From Desulfobacteraceae bacterium (lineage in GTDB: Bacteria; Desulfobacterota; Desulfobacteria; Desulfobacterales; DAOWNP01), in assembly GCA_030642545.1 (NCBI GenBank), contig DAOWNP010000007.1, forward strand, positions 1-18,725: DNA of 18,725 nucleotides, written 5' to 3'. The notes under the pieces are model-generated. The model saw nothing but the letters and a program-made list of their open reading frames with translations, made no database searches and was not told the origin of the DNA. Position 1 is the stretch's first letter. Every line of letters begins with the position of its first letter. Shown one piece after another: positions 14,501 through 18,725 of this stretch. The position numbers and the translations under genes are program-made.

Positions 14501-15713
14501 AATAAAGAATAATAAAGTATTGATTGAACTTCCTCCTGAAAAAAACAGTATAGAATGGGAATCATCAATTCCAATAGGAGGTGAGATTGATCTTTTTTTA
14601 GAACGAGATGCGGACTGGTCTGAAGTATGGAGTATAAAAACCCTGTCTTTCTGGGATTATTCATCAGATGGTATTGATGCTGTTTATTCTGATAATTTAA
14701 AAGGGACATACTGGTATCCATGGCAGGGAGACAAACTTAAAATATCTTTAAAAAAGTTAAAAGCTGTTCCTGGAAGATCATTTACAATAGATTCTGTAAG
14801 AGCAGATTATTTTTTAAAACAGGCATACAACGAATATATTATTAAGCTGAAAATCAGAACAAGCAAAGGGCTTCAGTTTAAGATAACTCAGCCTGGAAAT
14901 ACTATTTTAAAACATATAAAGATAAATAATAAAAACCTTCCGGTTACAGAAAACAGAAAAGAGATCAAAATACCTCTTTTGCCGGGAGCAAATTCTGTGG
15001 AAATTTTGTTTAATGAGTCTAAAATATGGGATGATTCATGGATTAGAAAGTATATATTGCCGGAAAAAAAACAGATTCCTCAAATAAATTTTAATTCAGA
15101 GCTAAACAATATTAATATATATATTCATTTGCCAAAGAATATATGGCTGCTTTTCACAAAAGGGACAAATCTTGGACCATGCGTACTTTTGTGGAGTTAT
15201 TTTGTTATAATATTTTTTATATCTATTATATTGTCAAAGAATAAATATTCCTCTTTAAAAGCATATCAGTGGCTGCTTTTGTTGATAGGAACTATAACCT
15301 TAAATGTAGCTTGTGTTGTTTTCACAGTCATATGGTTTATGGCAGTTGAGATGAAAAAACAGAAACCATCAGAAAATGCCTTAGTATCCAGTTTTATACA
15401 AATAGTACTGGCTGTATATGGATTTTTTGTTTTAATTGTTTTTTATCAGGTTGTTTCAAATGGATTAACAGGTGTTCCTGAAATGTATGTTGCAGGAAAT
15501 GGATCTGTCTCAAATCTGCTTTGCTGGACAGCAGACAGAGCAAAAAATATAATACCTGATGTGTCAGTTACAACATTTCCTGTTTTAACTTACAGGGTTT
15601 TTGTTTTTATATGGGCGTTTTGGCTGATACGAAGTACTATCAGGTGGATTAAATATTTTATAAATGCTTTACGTTTACAGGATACCGCATCTGCATCGTC
15701 GACGGACACTTGA
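11580..15713 (+). CDS. Large exported multi-pass membrane protein of unknown function
   Basis: The protein has 1377 residues from ATG 11580 (1385 from GTG 11556). ATG 11580 is chosen because it gives a standard signal peptide (MRYLLRRNILLLVS then AGFVQAQ) and follows GGGG at 6 bp. Residues about 30-475 are predicted periplasmic and beta-rich, with conserved-looking motifs PNQLEVWKEWV, CPFFYNEAN and SWIPLPGSDICWP. Hydrophobic helices lie at about 481-537 (two or three), 559-580, 694-714 and 729-747. A second extracytoplasmic region spans about 750-1190. A C-terminal membrane cluster lies near 1201-1220, 1229-1257, 1269-1291 and 1337-1357. I recall similar long proteins annotated as hypothetical in diverse Proteobacteria, but no named domain or enzyme motif was seen. 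It stands alone between the tRNA and cheW. Confidence 0.8.
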   Translation: MRYLLRRNILLLVSIFEICFAGFVQAQTKPYVPNQLEVWKEWVIDDNKELLCPFFYNEANHYVCFIPNKLTLTINKTKAVFKQKWVVFKPSWIPLPGSDICWPAQVSIDGNEPAVIIRQNNIPSVFLETGTHTVDGEFVWNKIPDSLSIPAITGIFSLTLNDKKVLNPYVDENSKIWIQKTSFEKKSRENIINKTDISVFRLFEDTIPFKIYTIVRIIASGEKRCEKINNVILKDAQPVFIKSDLLVKPSPDKGFFVEIEPGQWDILIVSVINRKVYEISPVKTSYGNEIWAFKPYPDFRRVEISGGTAIDPIQTTMPVKWQKYSSFLIKEDDTLKFKEIKFKRDRTFFDKLNLNREMWLDFDGMGSTVKDKITGVLGKRRFVGTENGSFKIGRITFNNKDQLITKKDETLSGICVEKGDIDLTAVLRTGEIKSGDSIPAGWNVNFDTVRGSLHLPTGWKLLKVIGASTTGRSAWFDKWSFMDFFIILFISSIASVVFMWWWGPVFFTGLLLTWHSAYSPQFLWIIPIITIYLHQVVKESSKSKFYIFQRFIINVCHKGTLIVFLFIVIIFVFFQVRYAFYPQLEPYSEKSVIGFMNGGQQFLLSAIDEEKTAVVMESSASFKKNKMFLRGNKRYLQSVQQPKPFYDISSTALAAIQTGSAIPAWNGRSYNLIYDENALQNTRLKLYFISPFANCIIHLVSSFFVIIMLLKFFKKDVLNNSIKNRLKGLITLFIILCVLFQNPVSGRCENSFPPEKLLDELKSRLQAKPDCIPNCAEISRLNIKIYDKKTGNKTGYIVEIKAMVHAGIKTFIPVSSGDDTFVTDKVLLNENEYENVLKYNNIYWILVPKGISQITILSNTTLNKTLKFSFPVKPKKVSVAAPAWEIRGLKENGCVDKFLFLTKKTKKTETSYDKQLDQSSVFVNYLQVERKISIGFKWNIKTIVKPMFYEKREKTVFAAIPLLNNELVKTQGLKIKNNKVLIELPPEKNSIEWESSIPIGGEIDLFLERDADWSEVWSIKTLSFWDYSSDGIDAVYSDNLKGTYWYPWQGDKLKISLKKLKAVPGRSFTIDSVRADYFLKQAYNEYIIKLKIRTSKGLQFKITQPGNTILKHIKINNKNLPVTENRKEIKIPLLPGANSVEILFNESKIWDDSWIRKYILPEKKQIPQINFNSELNNINIYIHLPKNIWLLFTKGTNLGPCVLLWSYFVIIFFISIILSKNKYSSLKAYQWLLLLIGTITLNVACVVFTVIWFMAVEMKKQKPSENALVSSFIQIVLAVYGFFVLIVFYQVVSNGLTGVPEMYVAGNGSVSNLLCWTADRAKNIIPDVSVTTFPVLTYRVFVFIWAFWLIRSTIRWIKYFINALRLQDTASASSTDT

Positions 15714-15727
15714 AGTACAATGCTGTA

Positions 15728-15739
15728 TGCTTTTAAGCA
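15728..15739. terminator. Weak hairpin just after the large membrane protein gene
   Basis: TGCTT and AAGCA flank two T residues 15 bp past the stop codon. The loop is too short to fold fully, so this may be only a small palindrome. Confidence 0.2.
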
Positions 15740-15774
15740 GATTATAAATTTTTGTCTACTTTCCTGGTTCCAGA

Positions 15775-15793
15775 TTGTGCAAAACCTGCACAA
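15775..15793. terminator. Perfect 7-bp-stem hairpin between the membrane protein gene and cheW
   Basis: TTGTGCA (15775-15781) pairs exactly with TGCACAA (15787-15793) around AAACC. No T run follows on the + strand, so it is either a poor intrinsic terminator or a protein-binding site. It is 119 bp before the cheW start. Confidence 0.4.
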
Positions 15794-15911
15794 AATTGAG
15801 AAAGTTATAAAACTTGTTATTTTTTATATTTGTTTAAAAAAAATAAAGTAGTCACTGATTTCGAAATAAAAAGGGTTTAAAAATAATAAAATTCAATGGA
15901 GGATACAAAAA

Positions 15912-16421
15912 ATGTCCGAGCAAACTGTAATGGATCAGGCTGTAAAGGCTATTTCTAAAAGGGAAGGCAAGTATCTTACTTTTAAGCTTTTAGATGAGGA
16001 ATATGGGTTGGGCATTTTAAAGATTAAGGAGATTATTGGAGTAATGCCTATAACTACTGTTCCCCAGACGCCTGAATTTGTAAAAGGGGTAATAAATCTA
16101 AGAGGCAAGGTTATTCCTGTTATCAGTCTCAGGTTAAAATTTGGTATGGATGAGGGTGAATATACAGACAAAACATGTATAGTAGTTGTTGAAATAGATG
16201 GTCCTGATGGGATTATTCTTATTGGGATAGTAGTGGATACAGTCTCTGAGGTTCTAAATATTAAAGAGCAGGATATTGAAGATACCCCAACCTTTGGAAC
16301 AAAGCTTGATACAGAGTATATTCTTGGTATGGCAAAGTTAGAAGGAAGTGTTAAAATTTTGCTTGATATAGATCGTGTTTTAAGTGCTGATGAAATCAGT
16401 ATTGTTGAAGATACAATATAA
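15912..16421 (+). CDS. cheW: Chemotaxis coupling protein CheW
   Basis: The protein has 169 residues, the normal CheW length, and is cytoplasmic. The CheW-like SH3 double fold runs from about residue 19 (KYLTFKLLDEEYGLGILKIKEIIG) through TTVPQTPEFVKGVINLRGKVIPVISLRLKF to LIGIVVDTVSEVLNIKEQDIEDTP and the C-terminal LGMAKLEGSVKILLDIDRVL. The NLRGKVIPV segment is the most conserved block of the family. It links chemoreceptors to the CheA kinase. GGAGG lies 10 bp before ATG 15912. A chemoreceptor gene follows 180 bp downstream, so the two probably form a receptor-coupling pair. No cheA, cheR, cheB or cheY is visible in the window. Confidence 0.95.
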   Translation: MSEQTVMDQAVKAISKREGKYLTFKLLDEEYGLGILKIKEIIGVMPITTVPQTPEFVKGVINLRGKVIPVISLRLKFGMDEGEYTDKTCIVVVEIDGPDGIILIGIVVDTVSEVLNIKEQDIEDTPTFGTKLDTEYILGMAKLEGSVKILLDIDRVLSADEISIVEDTI

Positions 16422-16510
16422 ATTCATTTAGTTTTAAATATTAATCAGATTTATATAACCCCCATGCCCTGGCAGGCACAACAAAACATGAAAATAAAAG
16501 AATGCTTACA

Positions 16511-16553
16511 GGTAAATTATAAATTAGTAGAATTCCTCAATTCATAATTTACC
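16511..16553. repeat. 15-bp-arm hairpin between cheW and the chemoreceptor gene
   Basis: GGTAAATTATAAATT (16511-16525) and AATTCATAATTTACC (16539-16553) pair over 15 positions with a single mismatch and a 13-nt loop. ATTCAT-type short direct repeats continue to about 16577. It may stop or dampen transcription between the two genes, process the mRNA, or be a small interspersed repeat. Confidence 0.65.
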
Positions 16554-16601
16554 ATTCATAATTCATCATTTTCATATAAATTTATATATAAGGGAGATAA
16601 A

Positions 16602-18593
16602 ATGTTTAAAAATATGACAGTAGGCAGGCAGATTGGTGTGGGATTTGGAATTGTTCTTCTTCTGCTGGTAATTATTGGAATAGAGAGCTTGAATGGTATC
16701 GGTAATGTTGTATCAGATGCTGAAAACATGATTACTGGAGAAAGTATTATTGGTGAAATGAAGGAAGCTGAGATAGATCATTTAAACTGGCTTGCTCATT
16801 TGAGTGTTTTTATGACTGATCCCAATGTAAAAACACTAAAAATTGAAACCGACCATAAAGAATGTGGTTTCGGAAAAAAATTGTATGGTCAGACAAGAAA
16901 AGATGCTGAGCAGGCAGTACCTGCTCTATCACCAATATTTAAACAAATAGAAGAACCCCACCGCCTGCTTCATGAATCAGCTTTAGAGATTGAAAAACAT
17001 ATGAACAACCTGAATATAGGAGAGATAATTACTACTTTTTACAGGGTAGAGATTGCTCATCGTATTTGGGTGTATACCGCATTAAATGAGATAATAAATA
17101 AAAAAGAGTATTTATCAGTACAGCTTGATTACAGAGAGTGTGGTTTAGGTAAATGGCTGTATAATGGACATGCAGACGCTTTCGTCGCAGAATTTCCAGG
17201 TTTTGCACAATTTATTCAAAAGATTAAAGCTCCTCATAAAATTATACATGATACAGGTTATTTGATAAATGAGAGGCTAAAAGCAAAAGATTATGATGGT
17301 GCTATGCTTTTGATTCATGAAAAAGTTGAACCAAATGTTGAAGAGGTCTGTTCTATCTTAAGCGAATGCCGTATGATTGTGAGAAATATGGAGAAAGGTC
17401 AGAAAAAAGCACAGGAAATTTTTGTATCTACTACTGAAGTTTGTCTGAAAAAAGTTCAGGAGCAGCTACATAATATAACCAAAACTGTTGAAAACAGTAT
17501 GGTTACAAAGGAGATCCTTTTAAGTGGTGCAAGCAGATTAAAAACAGTTATTTTTATTGTTGGAGTTATTGTTTTACTCTTTGGTATAGGGATTGCATTT
17601 TTTATTTCAAAAGGACTTGTTCGTTCGCTGACAAAGATTTCAAATAACATGAATGATGGGGCAGAGCAGGTAGCATCAGCATCAGGCCAGGTCTCGTCAG
17701 CAAGTCAATCTTTGGCTGAAGGCGCATCTGAGCAAGCAGCATCCATAGAAGAGACATCATCATCCCTCGAAGAGATGTCATCTATGACCAAGCAGAATGC
17801 AGACAATGCAGGGCAGGCTGATACTCTTATGAAAGAGGCAAATCAGGTAGTAGAATTTGCTAATCAATCCATGACTGAACTTACAAAATCTATGGCAGAT
17901 ATCTCAAAGGCAAGTGATGAGACCCAAAAAGTGGTTAAAACTATTGATGAGATTGCATTTCAGACAAATCTTCTTGCCTTAAATGCAGCTGTTGAAGCAG
18001 CAAGAGCAGGAGAAGCAGGAGCAGGATTTGCTGTAGTTGCTGAAGAAGTGAGAAATCTTGCACTCAGATCTGCTGAAGCTGCCAAAAGTACAGCAGTATT
18101 GATTGAAGGGACTGTAAAAAAGGTAGGAGAAGGCTCAGATCTTGTTAATAAAACTAATGAAGAATTTACAAGAGTTGCAGAAACAGCTTCAAAGGTAGGA
18201 TCGCTTGTAGGAGAGATTTCAGCAGCTTCTATTGAACAGGCTCAGGGAATAGAGCAGGTAAATATTGCAGTAAGTGAGATGGATAAGGTAATTCAGCAAA
18301 ATGCAGCAAGTGCAGAGGAATCTGCCAGTGCATCAGAAGAATTGAATGCACAGGCAGAACAGATGAAGACTATAGCTGAAGATCTTCATACAATGATTGG
18401 GGGTACAGGCAGTAAGATACGCCCAACAGGAGCATCCCAGTCTATGCATTCAAATAAAACAGCAAAAGCAATTCATAGTGCTGTACCTGTAAAAGAGAGA
18501 ACAAATGAACCATCAAGATTAATAGTTCACAAAAATAATGAGGCAAAGCAGATTATTCCTTTTGGCGATGATGAAGATTTTAAGGATTTTTAA
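16602..18593 (+). CDS. Methyl-accepting chemotaxis protein with two tandem extracytoplasmic CZB domains
   Basis: The protein has 663 residues. TM1 spans about 11-30 and TM2 about 315-336, enclosing a 285-residue sensor region. It contains two CZB (chemoreceptor zinc-binding) units with the full His-Cys-His-His set: H60, C88, H120, H124 and H153, C180, H212, H216. Both show the HxxW and C.[FL]GK.LY hallmarks. After TM2 no clear HAMP is seen; the helical signalling domain starts almost at once (from about 352). The hairpin tip lies near 448-487 (IDEIAFQTNLLALNAAVEAA, then AGFAVVAEEVRNLA). Flanking Glu/Gln/Ala/Ser-rich helices are candidate methylation regions. A flexible tail ends in acidic DDEDFKDF, which could serve as a CheR/CheB tether. 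GGGAG precedes ATG 16602. It probably senses zinc or an oxidant acting on the Zn-Cys site; the ligand is inferred only. Confidence 0.93.
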   Translation: MFKNMTVGRQIGVGFGIVLLLLVIIGIESLNGIGNVVSDAENMITGESIIGEMKEAEIDHLNWLAHLSVFMTDPNVKTLKIETDHKECGFGKKLYGQTRKDAEQAVPALSPIFKQIEEPHRLLHESALEIEKHMNNLNIGEIITTFYRVEIAHRIWVYTALNEIINKKEYLSVQLDYRECGLGKWLYNGHADAFVAEFPGFAQFIQKIKAPHKIIHDTGYLINERLKAKDYDGAMLLIHEKVEPNVEEVCSILSECRMIVRNMEKGQKKAQEIFVSTTEVCLKKVQEQLHNITKTVENSMVTKEILLSGASRLKTVIFIVGVIVLLFGIGIAFFISKGLVRSLTKISNNMNDGAEQVASASGQVSSASQSLAEGASEQAASIEETSSSLEEMSSMTKQNADNAGQADTLMKEANQVVEFANQSMTELTKSMADISKASDETQKVVKTIDEIAFQTNLLALNAAVEAARAGEAGAGFAVVAEEVRNLALRSAEAAKSTAVLIEGTVKKVGEGSDLVNKTNEEFTRVAETASKVGSLVGEISAASIEQAQGIEQVNIAVSEMDKVIQQNAASAEESASASEELNAQAEQMKTIAEDLHTMIGGTGSKIRPTGASQSMHSNKTAKAIHSAVPVKERTNEPSRLIVHKNNEAKQIIPFGDDEDFKDF

Positions 18594-18632
18594 ATAAGAA
18601 ACAGGAAAAAATCAATAATATCAGAGGGGAAA

Positions 18633-18725
18633 ATGTATTTTATACATACTGCATTTTATAGTCATATACGTAGTATAGTAAGCAGGTTTATAAAAAGATG
18701 CCGCACAATAATTTCTGGTTTGCGA
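18633..18725 (+). CDS. Possible start of a further gene, cut by the window end
   Basis: An ATG at 18633 opens a frame of 31 codons without a stop up to the window edge, beginning MYFIHTAFYSHIR. It is preceded by AGAGGGG with a short 3-bp spacing. The encoded start is basic and resembles no family I know. A hairpin ATGTAT-TTT-ATACAT (18633-18647) covers the start codon. The open stretch is short enough to arise by chance. Confidence 0.25.
   Translation, partial: MYFIHTAFYSHIRSIVSRFIKRCRTIISGLR

Noticed and set aside
15700..15911. Sigma54 or flagellar sigma28 promoter before cheW
   Set aside because: The only GG/GC pair near 15765-15780 has 11 rather than 10 intervening bases and overlaps a hairpin; no sigma28 consensus was seen.

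Overview
The window is AT-rich bacterial DNA with short intergenic gaps, strong AGGAGG-type ribosome binding sites and long runs of co-directional genes. The gene set (multi-subunit 2-oxoacid:ferredoxin oxidoreductase with a flavin/ferredoxin fusion subunit, a DUF2325-type protein, a chemoreceptor with CZB domains and a C-terminal DxDFKDF-like tail, very AT-rich codon use) fits an anaerobic member of the Desulfobacterota, most likely near the Desulfobacterales. This assignment is inference from gene content; the window has no rRNA or other phylogenetic marker.

Left part (428-5419): a five-gene + strand operon. An XRE/cupin regulator is followed by the gamma subunit, a fused NAD(P)/FAD plus 2x[4Fe-4S] subunit, the alpha subunit and the TPP-binding beta subunit of a 2-oxoacid:acceptor oxidoreductase. 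The genes are translationally close (one ATGA overlap, one immediate stop/start abutment). The encoded complex should decarboxylate or synthesise a 2-oxoacid via CoA and TPP and pass electrons to ferredoxin and, through the built-in flavoprotein, possibly to NAD(P). The substrate cannot be read from the sequence.

Middle (5420-8395): a short heptad repeat, a bitopic coiled-coil LysM protein, then a minus-strand DtxR/MntR-like metalloregulator divergent from a cysteine-rich DUF2325 protein. The DUF2325 gene has a near-consensus sigma70 promoter in the shared intergenic region. This pair is the best candidate in the window for an undescribed metal- or redox-responsive unit.

Right-middle (8396-11579): a 559-bp gene-free stretch full of dyads, a minus-strand lipoprotein made of seven tandem 'DGGYI..G' repeats (a probable beta-propeller) that is visibly richer in G+C than its neighbours, and a tRNA-Glu(CTC) gene on the minus strand with a candidate promoter and A-tract upstream element.

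Right part (11580-18725): a 1377-residue exported multi-pass membrane protein of an uncharacterised family, then a chemotaxis pair: CheW and a methyl-accepting chemoreceptor with two tandem extracytoplasmic CZB (zinc-binding) domains. The window ends in what may be the start of another small reading frame. No CRISPR array, insertion sequence or prophage gene was seen.
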